Below, one piece after another: positions 10,462 to 22,156 of a DNA stretch of 64,000 nt. Origin of the DNA: Artemisia argyi (lineage: Eukaryota > Streptophyta > Magnoliopsida > Asterales > Asteraceae); contig CM060709.1 of the NCBI GenBank assembly GCA_030686995.1, positions 12,608,872 to 12,672,871 of the forward strand, given 5' to 3'. The first letter of the stretch is position 1; the number at the start of each line of letters is the position of its first letter. The notes beneath the pieces were generated by a model. That model was not told the origin of the DNA. It was given only the letters and a program-made list of their open reading frames with translations, and searched no databases. A program made the position numbers and the translations under genes.

Positions 10462-13417
10462 TTAATGTGACTTGTTCTTACGAAAGATGGAGAAATATGT
10501 TGATCGGAACAAGTCTATCAAGAGCGGGAACTGTAGAGCAACATTAACTCCAATCGGCACACAAGTCAATACTCCTATTGGTGCCAGCATCCATGGTCTT
10601 TGATCACAAAAGACTAGGAACAAGATTGCACCAAAGGCTATCATCATGGCAGTTGCAGAGATGAATAATGCCAAAAGACCGATAATCAACCGTCTTGGTA
10701 AAATGACCAAGAAATCTTTTTCGGCGTACCGTGTAGTAAGAATTGATAAAAACACTAGAAGTGCCGTAGCAGCCGAAAATAGTGAGACTGCATCCAATGC
10801 GGCAAAGATAATGAAGGCGGGTTCTTTTTTAAACAATGGAATGCCTGTCTCTTGATTGCTCCCACCCGGTACAGTAATTGCTGCTGCAAATACAATTGTG
10901 AGAATTAGTGCCGCAGTGATGCTGCATGATTCAGCTGTGGTTTTTATCCACCGCTCGCCTTCCTTCAGCAAATCCGCGTGCTCCCTTGTGAATACCATGG
11001 CTGGTGTCTCATCAACTGCGTTCTTTTTTGAACGGTATGTAGGCAAGAGGAGCTTCTGCACTTCCTGTAGAATTCTAGTTATACTTTATGCACCTAAAGA
11101 GCAAAAGAACGTGTATGATTATTCAAAATTTATTTGAGATATACCTCAAACCATTGGAGCTCTCGTTGTAGTTGCAGTGCTGCACCTCTTTTACGACTTA
11201 GTACAAATGGAGGTGCTAATCTTCCAGCCAAATGCAATAGATTGTTCATGGAAGAATCCATCATTGTTATATAAGAGACTCGGCCCTCAATGCGGGGATA
11301 TAAATAGTTGTATACTTTTTCTGAACGGTTTGTTATTGCATATTGAATAACGTTATGTCCTTCTTCATTTATATAGTTAAGCGCAGCTCCAGAACTTGGT
11401 ATAATCACTTCGACAACCTTGTGAGCACCTTGACGCACGGCCTCAAAAATTGGTCCTTCATGTTTGCTATTGTAGGACTCATATTTATTCTCGATTGACA
11501 TTTTATCAGATACTTGATGCAAAAGATCTTTAGCTTCTTTGTATTCCTTTTTTTTCTTCTCTATATTCTTGATTGGACCCGCTGTAGTTTACACAGTTAA
11601 GTTAGAGTACAATAAAGTGGGATTTATTTCTAGGTTGCATTGTAAAACCGATGGCAATGAGTAGATTAATTGTATAATCTCATACCTACAGTTGCTAAAA
11701 TATTCCACAGATAGAAATACATCACAAAGAGGGGGAAACTAAGCACCAAAATTAGGAGACGAATCAACTGGTATACTGGATACAGTAAACCTATTGGGAC
11801 TGCACAAAAAAAGGGTAGTTAAGAAGATGTTATTCAAACTAGTTTCAAGTATATTGACTTATCTGAATATTGCATTTATGGATATCAGCAGCTTACAGAA
11901 TAGTATTATCACAATTTCTGGCAACAACCAGCTGCAATACATGTTCTTAGAGCTTCTCATATCCCATATGATTTGTACAGCCCTTTTGTACAAAAAATTA
12001 GATGAATCGAACAGTAAAAAAAAGCATCACTTAATTATTTTCTCTCGGACATTGCTCGAAGCTGCAAGAAATACGTGTAAATACACATAGAAAAATACAC
12101 ACGTCCAATTATATCTGCGGACTTTATATCAAGAAGAAGAAGGGAAAAAAATGATTAGAGACTTACATGGATCAATCAATGTTTCCCAAAAGCCAAGTTC
12201 ATTCGGAAAGGCTATAGCCATTGCCATCAATACTTGGTCATCTTTCACAACCAATTCAGGATATATCTTGGCTAATGACAATCCTAAATCTGCAGGAGTA
12301 TGAAAACGTATGTTAATCTATATATTAGTACGTCTAACTTTTAATCATTGGATAGATGTAGTAACTGCTCACCATATCGCCTCCTGAAAATTGCATCAAC
12401 GAGAATAGCTATACCAGTTTGAACATCCTCACGTGGATATCTTTCTAGAGGAAGATGTGTCCCTTCTGTTTCATGGACTTCCAATAGATACACATATGTA
12501 CTGAGCTTCATATTGTGATAAGCCGTGTGCAATGGCAGGTGTCCTTTGTAGCTGTCAAGGATTATCAACCCCTTCCTTTTTTTAACCAATAGCTCGGCGG
12601 CATATCTGTTGTCAAAGAATGACGCAATGTGAAGTGCTGTCAGACCATTTGAATTAATCGTTTCAATTTGTTCTCCATCTTCTATGAAGTTGAGCAACTT
12701 TTCAACAAAATAATTATGTCCTTGTGCAACTGCTATGTGAAGCATTGTGTTGCCACAATGGTCCAGACCTTCTGTGACTGCATCTTTATGGTTTTGCAAT
12801 ATGGCTTTTGCTTCCCACCATGTCCCTTTAAGTGTAGCTTCCACCAATTTTCTGCTGCGAGAGGTGTCAGCGGATAATCCTAATTCTATTTTAATTTCTT
12901 CTAATACAGGCATCATGTGATCATCCGATGGATTGGAAGCTGCAAATTAGATAAAAAATTCTGTTAATTCCTTGGTTGGCTTCTACTACTTGAAATTACA
13001 GATAAATAAAGTGGAATATAAGTTTAATGGTGACGTACCTGGTTGATAGAGTAATTCGGGATCATTAAGGTATTCTATATCATTCCAAACATCCGATACG
13101 GATTCTAGATGTACGACATTCTTGAGTACTTCTTCTTTTATGGAACCAAATATCCAACCTTTGAGAAGGATTTCATATTGTTTAGCGATATTGACACTCT
13201 TATCCCCTGGCCAAGGCCTGTTTTGACCATATTCGACAATACCACGCATCTTTTGACTCTCCATGAGGCATAACATCTGAGCCTTCCACATAGCATAGTT
13301 GCGTGGTCCTGAAAGCTTCTCTGTGACAAAGTTGGAGACATTAACATTTGATGCCAGCATAAACATCAACTCTTCTCTTTGTTCAGAAACATCACGAGCA
13401 TTCAATGAATCAGCCAT
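10462..13417 (-). CDS. Ankyrin-repeat, PGG-domain membrane protein with a copia-gag-like N-terminus
   Basis: Six exons on the minus strand: 13417-13039, 12939-12373, 12289-12167, 11799-11686, 11581-11145, 11064-10462. All junctions are GT/AG. The first four introns are phase 1 and the last is phase 0. Together they give 740 codons with no internal stop. Exon 1 (residues 1-126) resembles the copia gag/UBN2-type domain (SNFVTEKLSGPRNYAMWK, then WNDIEYL). Exon 2 has about three ankyrin repeats (GNTMLHIAVAQGH, GLTALHIASF, GHLPLHTAY). Exons 4-5 carry a hydrophobic stretch and further degenerate repeats ending ELQWFE. Exon 6 is a PGG domain with the signature TVPGG and four predicted membrane helices. 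The ankyrin-PGG family (ACD6/ITN1-like) sits in plant membranes and acts in defence and salt responses; the role here is inferred. The start could also be the ATG at 13423, two codons upstream. Confidence 0.85.
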
Positions 13418-13423
13418 ATTCAT

Positions 13424-15086
13424 CGACTTATTACAAACTTTGCATATGGAGACAAAAAAATATATGTTAGTTGTAGTTGTAGATGTATGTTGTTGTATAT
13501 GATTTATCACACTATGATTGACTAATGGTTAAATAGAAAAGTATTGCTTACTTGTTCACGCCCTCCACCCTAAATATAAGTCCATCTCGTGATTTTTGAT
13601 GGCCTTAGGCGATAACAACAAAAAAGCACTATTACATATGTAAGCCAAAGAGAAATTGCATATAAACTTGAATTATATAACTCATATATTTTTAATATTA
13701 TAAGTATTTATACGCAAAACTAATAAAACTGTGACCCCTTTCAAGTAGAGGCTCAGTGCGACGGCACCTATTGTACACCCCTCCGAGACCCCTCTGCCTA
13801 AATACCACGCACTCTCAGTATATCACCTACGTATTTTAGAGGCTTCGATATCTATGCATAATTTAAAAAATAAATACAAAATAAAAAAAATATAAAAAAC
13901 TAATGTTAGTTGATTGTGATAAATTTAATTGAAAAAATAAGAACCAGGTGGTGTAAATGAAGTAGTTACACACTTTCCTAATGTCAGCAATTGCTCAGCC
14001 TAATGATGTTTTAAATAATACTGTACCAGCTAACCAACCCGGAGTGCAATATCTGGTATGAAACCTTAAACCTGATAAATGAGCCACGAGTGTGTCAAAC
14101 TGAAATGAAAACATTTAACTTTGATATGCTTCGTGTGGAAAGATCAACGTTCCTCGACGAATCAGCTATCTATCTACGTTGGCTTAGTTAATGTGACAAA
14201 TAATCTAGCTACTTAAATGGTATATTTAGTGTGAACTTTTTAAGTAGTTAATATTTAACATCTTGAGTAGTTAATGGTTTGAAGTTTGAACTTGAAGGTT
14301 GTTGTAGTCATGAATACAAAGCTATCACTTATTGGTCCACAGCAACCTCCATAGATAATAGATTCAAATGCATGTGGCCCATTTAGGAGGTCTCGAGATG
14401 CATGTATAATTGAAAATCATGTCTCATGTGATAGTTAATTAATTTATAAATACGTACATTAGTATATAGAGAAAGAAAAGTGAGATATGTCAACGTATGC
14501 AATGACTCACCCTACTCAGTTCAGCAATAATATCAATTGTTCATAATCAGAGACTGGTATAGTGGTATACTTAATCTCACCCGTTCATACTACAGGTACA
14601 TGCGAATAATATTTAATTTATGATAATTTTATTTATTGTTTGAATATATAATTATTAGTTTAACATGGAAGTAAACTCTTGTTGAAAACAAGGCTATTGG
14701 TACACGAGCTTAAACTGCAGGACCTTATATATATTAATCAACTCTATCACTATATTAAGCTAGTATTATGATGACAACAAGAGAAATGTATGTGAACTTA
14801 GAGAGATAAAGAGATATATTATTAATGAAAAACACACATATACCTTGAAGCATACCTACAAATGACTAGGTATTTGCCTTATATAGTTCCTAAAGCCATA
14901 AGAATTGGCTTTGAGATGTACTTGCTCTTTGGTTAGTTTGTGGACTTGGATTTATATTTAATAAGAGACTTACAAGCTTAACTAATGGAATATAATGCTA
15001 GCTTATCCAAGTCCACGAGCCCGTAAACAAACATTTACATATTCTATTAGACGTTACAAGGTTCTTATTAATAAAGAATGACCATC
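13424..15086. other. Spacer upstream of the ankyrin gene, no gene seen
   Basis: The first ~200 bases would be the promoter and 5' UTR of the ankyrin gene. I find no unambiguous TATA box. An inverted pair GTGGACTTGGAT (14940-14951) and ATCCAAGTCCAC (15005-15016) could form a hairpin with a ~50-base loop. Nothing else is recognisable. Confidence 0.4.
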
Positions 15087-15475
15087 TGACGCAGGATGCG
15101 CGGAAGCGTATTTAGATAAACCTTTAATCCAAGGGTGATAACCAAGGCGCACCTTGCAGGAATAAAACCCAAACAAGAGATTAACTCTTAAAAGAGGAAG
15201 TTTTTAAAAATCAATGATCAAAAGATCAATTACAATGAAACCTAATCCCTATATTTATAGGGTAATATAACTTGTAGAATAAGATAACCTAGAACAAACA
15301 GAAATAAAGAAACTAAAAAATAAAAGACACGACTTAAACATAAACCCACTAAACTCACGACCCTAAAAAGAAGTAAGGTTACTTGTTGAGAAGTAAGGTT
15401 ACTTGTAGGATTACTTAGAACTATCGACACAAACAAGTAATCTCAGTTTGATATATTGTTTCTTCCTGTAACCTT
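15087..15475 (-). repeat. 3' LTR (minus orientation) of the gypsy relic
   Basis: It shares over 350 alignable bases with 16801-17195, including ACCAAGGCGCACCTTGC, AATCAATGATCAAAAGATC and two GAAGTAAGGTTACTTGT blocks. The last two bases at the right end appear mutated from the TG/CA rule. Confidence 0.8.
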
Positions 15476-16110
15476 ACTTTGGTTTAGGAGTAGCCTTACT
15501 CCTACCAGTAAGGTCCTTATCATTCCCCGCACTTTAGAAAAACTCGTCCTGGGTTCCTACGTGTACTTTTGCTCATGGGAAAGACCTTGAACACTTGTTT
15601 GATGAATTTAATCTTCACTCATTTTCCACACTCCCACAAGTCAACATACGAGCCCGATCTTCGATAAGTTAATACCAAATAATATTCCTTCTTCAGAAAA
15701 GAAATCAACTTTGAGCTCTTGGGATAAATAGACTTACTAGAAGAATAATTATAAACTTTGAGATGCTTCAAGTACTTAACTTTATCCGTCTACTTTTCAA
15801 TAAGATCCATACCAAAGTCTTGATTGAATTCACTAATCTTCAAACCTTCAATACGTTCTTCATCTATAAGACCCAAAACTTTGTCATCAAAATTCTTCAA
15901 AACTACAACTTCTTTTGTTGATTATATGTTGTAATCTTGTCTTCATGTTGTTTACAAATTTGAAGTTCTTTGATGTCCTCAACATGTTCTTCAACAACGT
16001 CAGTCTTCAATATATTTTATTCTTTATGAACCTTGGTCATTGGTACATGTACTTGGTCTTCGTATTGAATCATCCCAATTCTCTTTCCATCCCATAAGAA
16101 AAGGTAGAGA

Positions 16111-16711
16111 TTACGCTTCAAAGTAGAAACCTTGAACTTTGCAAAGCCAAGATTTTCCCAACCTAATATGAAAATCCTCCATGTCATCCAAATAACAAAT
16201 TACCTCCTCCTTGTAGAATTTACTAATAGAGATCGGAATCCTACAAACCTCATAACCTCCAACCAAACAAGTTTCTATTGGAAAATTAAAGTAATTGACC
16301 AATTTTCTTGACACCATGTTTCTAGCCCCATAATTATCAATAATTAAAGAAAATACCTTTTTTATTGATTGAAACCCTTGAGTGAAACCACTTGATTGTT
16401 GGTAGTCGAATCTCCATCTTCATGCTTTCCTCCCATTCATCAACCCTCCTATTGTTGAACGGGGATTGGTTGCACCTACGGTTGTCAATAGATCCGCCTA
16501 TTGTTGGATGAATTCTTGAACCTCCATAATTGCTACCCTCGTGGTTTTCGTGGTTGTTACATCCACCTACGAACACGGAACGTAGTTTTTGATAGATAGT
16601 GCATTTCCAGGAAAGTTTGGATATGATTTTGATAAAATCATAATCCATGTGCTCTTCAGACAATACCCCACCAACAGTGTGGGTTTTTGAATATTCTACA
16701 CCGTTCACCAT
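16111..16711 (-). pseudogene. Decayed gag and aspartic protease of the gypsy relic
   Basis: Two minus-strand frames are visible. 16711-16337 has a basic Asn/Gly-rich gag-like stretch. 16317-16111 continues with the protease fold wording (ARNMVSRKLVNYF, VCRIPISISKFYKEEV, HIRLGKSW) familiar from Ty3/gypsy polyproteins. The usual Asp-x-Gly-Ser active-site position reads Asp-Asn-Tyr-Gly, so the enzyme would be inactive. A stop separates the frames. Confidence 0.6.
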
Positions 16712-16800
16712 CTAGGAAACTAACAAGCTCTAGATGTTTAATTGACGTAGAACCTTCTACACCAATTACCACCTGAATACAACGTGTCTCTGATGGCAAC

Positions 16801-17195
16801 TGACGCAGGATGCGGAAGCGAATTGAAATAAACCGTAATCAAAGGGTGATAACCAAGGCGCACCTTGCTAGAATAAAACCCAAACAAGAGATTAACTTTT
16901 AAAACACGAAGTTTATTAAAAATCAATGATCAAAAGATCAATTACAATGAAACTGAAGCCCTATATTTATAGGGTAATAAAACTTGTAGAATAAGATAAC
17001 CTAGAACAAACAAAATAAGGAAACTAAAAAAAAAAAAAAAAAAACCCGACTTAAACATAAACCCAGTAAACTCACGACCCTAAAAAGAAGTAAGGTTACT
17101 TGTTGAGAAGTAAGGTTACTTGTAGGATTACTTGGAAGTATTGACACAAACAAGTAACCTCAGTTTGATATATTATTTCTTCCAGTAACCTTACA
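16801..17195 (-). repeat. 5' LTR (minus orientation) of the gypsy relic
   Basis: On the plus strand it runs from TGACGCAGG to CCTTACA, obeying TG...CA. A run of about 20 A's at 17026-17045 distinguishes it from the left copy. Confidence 0.8.
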
Positions 17196-17305
17196 CAAAA
17201 TGACCAAAAAGTGTATTAAAATCTAAAATTGTAATTGTTATATGAGGGTTTAAAAATCTTTTCCTCTAAAACCACTCACATAATCCCACCCCTCTTAAAA
17301 TAAAA

Positions 17306-17736
17306 GAGTGTTTGGCTAAGCTAATATGATTGACTTATGAGCTTATTAGCTTATATGACTCTCCAATTCACGTGTTTGGTTAAGCTTATATGAGTGTGCT
17401 TATGAGATTATATAAGGAGTTTTGATAAGCCTCAAAATTGTAGCCTCTTTAGGTGGGGTTGGGCTTGGCTTATGCACCTTTAAAAATTGCTATTTTACCC
17501 TCAAGTTATACTTGATCTAATATTCATATTTTCTAAACCCGTGTCTCTATTAGTCATTTACCAACATAACCTAAACAAAATACATGAGTTTATCAACTTA
17601 TTAATATAAGCTAATCCAAATATGCTCCATGGCCTATGAGCTTATGATATACAAGCCATAAGCCACAAAATTTGAGCATATTGAAACCCCCTCATATAAG
17701 TTCATAATCCCAAACATAAAGCTTAACCAAACACTC
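17306..17736. mobile_element. MITE-like element with 17-bp inverted ends
   Basis: GAGTGTTTGGCTAAGCT at 17306-17322 matches the reverse complement of 17720-17736 (GAGTGTTTGGTTAAGCT) with one mismatch. The interior repeats GCTTAT/ATAAGC words. I find no convincing target duplication, so the superfamily is open. Confidence 0.5.
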
Positions 17737-17817
17737 AATTAAGCTAGTTTAGTTAAATACGCTAGTAAGCCATTTAAATAAGATTTAAAAAAATCCTCTC
17801 ATATTAAGATCTGGAAG

Positions 17818-17880
17818 AGAGATAGAGAAAAATAATAATAATAATAATAAAAAAAAAAAAAAAAAAAAAAGAAAAAAAAG
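17818..17880. repeat. (AAT)n and poly(A) low-complexity tract
   Basis: Simple-sequence run of AAT units followed by about 20 A's. Confidence 0.9.
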
Positions 17881-18514
17881 TGGTCGAGTTAATGTTAAAT
17901 AAAGATATAGAACTTTTCTAAGATTCCGCTATAGTGACTGAATAGTTGTAAGTAATAGTTGTCAGGATCCCGATCCTGATATTAGGATCTTACGATTTTA
18001 TGATACTGTAAAGCAAAAACGATCCGGATCCTACATAGGATCTTTGTAAGCTTAAGATCTTATAGGATCCCGATCTTGACCATATGATCTTAAGATCTAA
18101 TCCGATCCGATTTTACTTTTTCTCGGATTACAAACTAAAAAAACTATAAATTTATGGGTTAACATTGAAGAAGGTACAAAAAATTGCAACATATCAGTAT
18201 GCTATAAAGGCAGGACCCAACAATGGCCATGCCTGAAATCATTACAATAGTAATGAGTGTGTATTGATCCTTTTAACAGATGATGGAGAGGGCTGTTTGT
18301 TATTGCATTTAAAATTGTAAACGATGCTAGCGTGACTTTGTGTACAAGTACGTTCAACAAAGCAGGTATAAGTAGTTGAGACATTAACTCACAATGGAAA
18401 GACATATCATGGTGGATGAGTTTTGAGCAGCTTCATGGTACAAACTACACCAGCAACACAAAACATACATGTCCCAACAAAAGTTCAAAATGGACATTGA
18501 CAGATTGTTGCAGT
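17881..18514. other. Spacer with GGATC-rich patch, no gene recognised
   Basis: 17960-18110 is full of GATCC/GGATC/GATCTTA words in both orientations (for example GGATCCCGATC twice), suggesting a degenerate transposon end. A minus-strand frame at 18405-18202 is open for 67 codons, but I recognise no product. Confidence 0.35.
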
Positions 18515-18712
18515 CAGGGGCGCAGCTTCTGGGGGGGGCCGACCCCCCGAAATTTTTTTTGCGATGTAGGGGGTATATAGTTTTCGTGTAGAAAAATTTC
18601 GGTATATTCGGTTTCGACCCCCCGAAAATTTCGGTATACCTGAAATATAGCCTTAGGAAAAAAAAAATTTAGATCCCGACCCCCCACTTAAAAATTCCAA
18701 GCTTCGCCACTG
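18515..18712. mobile_element. Small hAT-like MITE
   Basis: The left end CAGGGGCGCAGCTT and the reverse complement of the right end, CAGTGGCGAAGCTT, match the common plant hAT terminus style. Inside are several CGACCCCCC / AAATTTCGGTATA blocks in direct repeat. TTGCAGT occurs on both sides, but not at an exact 8-bp spacing, so the target duplication is unclear. Confidence 0.55.
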
Positions 18713-19046
18713 GTACTTGCAGTGAAGAAGTTAATATCGTCAATTATATTTTCTTAAATTTTCCATGAACAAAATCATTATAGGTAGACTTGTTAAATTG
18801 TCTGAATCTAAGAGTCATGCCGACTTCCACTGTACCACATTTTCATTTCCATGAAAACTGGCTAGTCCGGATGTGTCAAATATCAATTTCAAAAGTTACC
18901 CCTATCACGCATCATATTCAATTCTAAGTCATGTTGAAAGCATTGCATTATAAAATAGTACTTATAGTGCTACACCTTAAACATACATTTATGGTGATCA
19001 GAAACATATTTCTGTTACTAAAACACTATACACTTAAAAGTCAAAA
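18713..19046. other. Spacer, no gene seen
   Basis: AT-rich, with no sustained frame or recognised repeat. Confidence 0.4.
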
Positions 19047-19054
19047 CAAGTAAG

Positions 19055-19262
19055 CATGAACGGACCCACATGGGAGCCGGGTGTGGCACGGGCCACACCC
19101 GATTTTAGATCACGAAGTGTAAATTTTTTATAAAACATATTTTTTCTGGGCACGTGCAACACCTGATTTCACCTAATAAATTGTTTATATGACAACTTTA
19201 GTATTTATAATCATAAAAAAATATTGTGCAACACCCTTTCGAAAATCCTAGGTCCATCACTG
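19055..19262. mobile_element. hAT-type MITE with 8-bp target duplication
   Basis: CAAGTAAG at 19047-19054 and 19263-19270 is a perfect 8-bp duplication. The ends pair as CATGAACGGACC on the left and CAGTGATGGACC (reverse complement) on the right. An 8-bp duplication and CA-starting ends fit hAT. At 208 bp it is non-autonomous. Confidence 0.75.
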
Positions 19263-19270
19263 CAAGTAAG

Positions 19271-20829
19271 CACATATTAAAACTTTAAAAGCTTATTAGC
19301 TTTATTTGTAACGGAAAAGAGCCCATAAGTACTTAGAGTTAGAATTTAAAGCTTTTTGAAAACAACCTCTCAAAATAGATTATTATATAAATGCTTAAGA
19401 TACAAATCAGTTAGAATATTTGACCAGTTTAATTATAAGGAGGCTCAGATTTGTAAACAATCGAAGAAAGAGGATAAATTTGCCATGGCTGCAAATTAAC
19501 CAATTCACTCCGCCAAAATGTGAATAATCTCAACGTTGTTCGAAACCACTCATACACATTGCAAATTCTATAATCACAGCCCATAAAATAGTATCAACCA
19601 CAATTTCTTAAACGACGCTATATTATATTGTGGTATAATATCATTGGGTTTTACTAACTTGTGCCTACTGGGCACTTGTTTACCTATCTTAACTACATAT
19701 AAAGAGAAAATGGTCAAAAGTGCAATGTTGTTAAAGTATTGAAAAATGGTCAAATGAGAGAGAAATATTAAACTACACGCCTCTTGATTGTCTGCAGCCT
19801 CTTGATTATCTTTCAACTATTTCCCTCTCATCTTTAACCTAATTAAAAACTCATCTTCACATCTCACGTCTAACAACCACCTCCTACACCACCGTATTCC
19901 AATCACCACCGAACGCCACCTCTACCACCGTAACCCACACCACTAGAAAACCCCAAGCACCGAGACTAACCGCCATCGAAGCGTCTACATCACAAAAGGG
20001 ATTACAAGTTTTGAGGTTTTTTTAATGTTTTTGTTAAATCTATCTATATTTAACAACTTTTGAAGGTTTTCTTATATACTTTTGAAGGTTTTTTATTTCA
20101 GCCACCGGCTGTCGTTGCAGTGACACAATCGGTAATTCGGTACGTTCCATTCTTCTATTGCAAGGTCTTTTGTAGTTAACTGACATTTACATAAAAAGTC
20201 AATAAGGATACTTGATCCTTTAATGTAAAGGTTTTTATGACCCATAGCCTATTGCAGTGTTTCTTATGTTACTGATAAATATGTAGCGAAACTTGTTATT
20301 AGCCCTCATGGCATATTGCGATTAATTGTTTTGTTATATATATATTCATTTACTATGTATGAAACATCAGTTCTTACTATTTGATTTAAACAAGTTTATC
20401 GTCTTACCTTCTGTTTAGAGGATGATACAAGCATATATATTATGGTTAAGATACGTGTTCTGATGGAATTCCATGATCATAGATGATCCTGATTGGCACT
20501 TTAAATGTGAGTACTGGATGTATCACCTAACTCTAATCTTGTGTCATTCAATATATATATGATTTACTTGCTCAACGTAGTCATTTCTTTTATTAAAAGG
20601 TGGTACAAAGGAATACAAGATTCTCATGGTCCAGTTCCATCATGTTTCTACTGCTTTTTTAGAGCTTAATGAAAGGTCGCATTTACATATTTTTAACTAT
20701 TGTTTGTAATTAAGTATCTTGCATTTTCATCTTGAGCCAAAAGTCTTCAACTATTATGAAGTTACCAGGAGGCAATCGAGGATATTACCATGAAAATGGG
20801 TGCGGGAATGGCAAAATTTATATGCATAC
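19271..20829. other. Spacer, no gene established
   Basis: 19860-20000 is a CACC-rich stretch resembling 7004-7130 in style. Around 20600-20680 a short open stretch encodes a peptide beginning GGTKEYKILMVQFHH, which I do not recognise. No gene model can be supported. Confidence 0.35.
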
Positions 20830-21296
20830 TGTTAATACAAAGTTGGGCGTTCCTTGTATGGGTTCATGTTCTCATATCAATTGGATCTTAATGCTTGAGA
20901 CCTACGCACTAAGAAAGCAAGCAACACTGTTAGGCTTATCGTGGGATTGTCTCCCACGATTATCCTCCGACGTGAGAGTAAGTAATCGGTTTTAGGGTTA
21001 TAGTGAAGAGTTAGGGCTTTTAGATGATACCTCAATGAGAGCCGTGATATTCTTTATATACACACGAAATCCTTGTTGGTTTCGTGTTCCTTACTCTTCG
21101 GTGTATCTCGCCTTATCCGGTCTATTGATCTTTATCACATAAATAAGAGATCATTATCAAGACCATAAATAATATATTTGAGTTTGGGCTTTTGTGAGCC
21201 CAAATCGTTATTATGATAGCCCACGCGTGATGGGCTTGGGTATTAGTAGTGTCCATTGGTCGGGTTCGTGACCCGAGTGCGGACTATACGTCATCA
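20830..21296 (-). mobile_element. Solo LTR of the Tat-family element, minus strand
   Basis: It is a reverse-complement relative of the LTR at 25372-25855: both share the GGGCGTTCC/GGAACGCCC end, the GTGGGA..GTCTCCCACGAT inverted block, and a TGATGA.GTATAG start. The 5-bp target duplication CATAC is at 20825-20829 and 21297-21301. No internal region is present, so it is a recombination product. Confidence 0.85.
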
Positions 21297-21300
21297 CATA

Positions 21301-21382
21301 CTATCAACGTTTGATAAACACCCGGAAAGGTACTTTGTCCATTGAGATTTGTGGAATACATCCTATCAACGTTTGATAAACA
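21301..21382. repeat. Direct repeat of CTATCAACGTTTGATAAACA
   Basis: The 20-base word occurs at 21301-21320 and 21363-21382, about 42 bases apart, immediately next to the solo LTR and just before the cyanoalanine synthase exon fragment. The core TATCAACGTTTGATA is nearly palindromic. Confidence 0.7.
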
Positions 21383-21417
21383 TGTGTAATTAAATTATAA
21401 ATTGATGGTTGTACCAG

Positions 21418-21630
21418 AAGGTGTTGATTGAGCCCACATCAGGGAACATGGGAATCAGTATGGCGTTCATGGCCGCTTTCAAAGGGTACAAGATGGTTTT
21501 TACAATGCCTTCATACATGAGTTTAGAAAGGAGGGTAACAATGCTGTTATTTGGAGCTGATTTGATCCTCACGGACCCTACAAAAGCGATGGGAGGTATC
21601 TCTCGGCTCACCCTGCATACACATACAAAG
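21418..21630 (+). pseudogene. Exon fragment of bifunctional cyanoalanine synthase / cysteine synthase
   Basis: 71 open codons lie between a CAG acceptor (ends 21417) and a GT donor (21631). They contain IEPTSGNMGISMAF, the loop that binds the PLP phosphate in O-acetylserine (thiol) lyases. MAAFKGYKM, TMPSYMSLERRVTM and LILTDPTKAMGG follow. The GNMG variant is typical of the mitochondrial cyanoalanine synthase (CYSC1-like), which detoxifies cyanide with cysteine. The codons after MGG diverge and the rest of the gene (lysine-bearing N-terminal exon, C-terminal exons) is absent. It is therefore a captured or relic fragment, not a working enzyme. Confidence 0.8.
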
Positions 21631-22156
21631 GTATCATATAACTCTATATACCTTCCTTTTAATAACAACTCGGCACTGTATACTGAATCTCATTGGCCAA
21701 TTGCAATGTGTTGCAATAGAGAGGCTCTTTGAATTAGCTAAATTTGTTGGCTTACGAACATATTTTAACTTAGAAAAGTTCATAAGTTCCCATCAGGTTT
21801 AAGTGCTTATCAACGTGGGCTTATTGGTTTACATAAGTTCAAATTTAATAGCCCGTTTTTTTCCAGATTCAATATTAGCTAAATAGGTCTAAAGTTGAGT
21901 TCTACTGAGTGACGCATGTCTATTTTCCGTTTTTGCAGATACTCCAAGAAGAACAAAATAAGAACTACATGTTCTTTTGGTGACAGGTGAGTAGCCTTTG
22001 AGTTAGAGTATGCCCTATGTTACTGCTGTTCATTCAAAGATCATGTTGCCACCATCAAAACTTACGTTGTTGTGGTAATTGTTATATGTTTGAGAGCTGA
22101 GATTTTTGGTTTTTTGAGGCTTATTTTGTGATCTTTTCATGTTTTTCTCTTGACAG

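Larger units (their letters stand above)
15087..17195 (-). mobile_element. Ty3/gypsy relic without reverse transcriptase, minus strand
   Basis: Two related LTRs (15087-15475 and 16801-17195) enclose 1.3 kb. In the minus orientation the right LTR is the 5' LTR. Just inside it is a degraded initiator-Met-type primer site (TTGCCATCAGAGAC, compare TGGTATCAGAGC). Gag-like remnants and a protease-like fragment follow, then GCGGGGAATGATAAGGACC before the 3' LTR, as seen at the 3' end of plant chromoviruses. RT, RNase H and integrase are gone. No clear target duplication remains, so the copy is old or rearranged. Confidence 0.75.

Noticed and set aside
10646..11137. Plus-strand frames opposite the PGG exon
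   Set aside because: The minus strand there has a complete PGG domain with matching splice sites. The plus frames are its shadow.
14940..15016. GTGGACTTGGAT / ATCCAAGTCCAC as a transposon or terminator
   Set aside because: A single 12-base inverted pair without target duplication or further repeat structure is too little evidence.
15087..17195. Target-site duplication for the gypsy relic
   Set aside because: The flanks (CCATC on the left, CAAAA on the right) do not match. The faint AATGACCA similarity on both sides is out of register.
17306..17736. Assignment of the inverted-repeat element to hAT or Harbinger
   Set aside because: No 8-bp or TA/TAA duplication could be found beside the ends, so the superfamily is left open.
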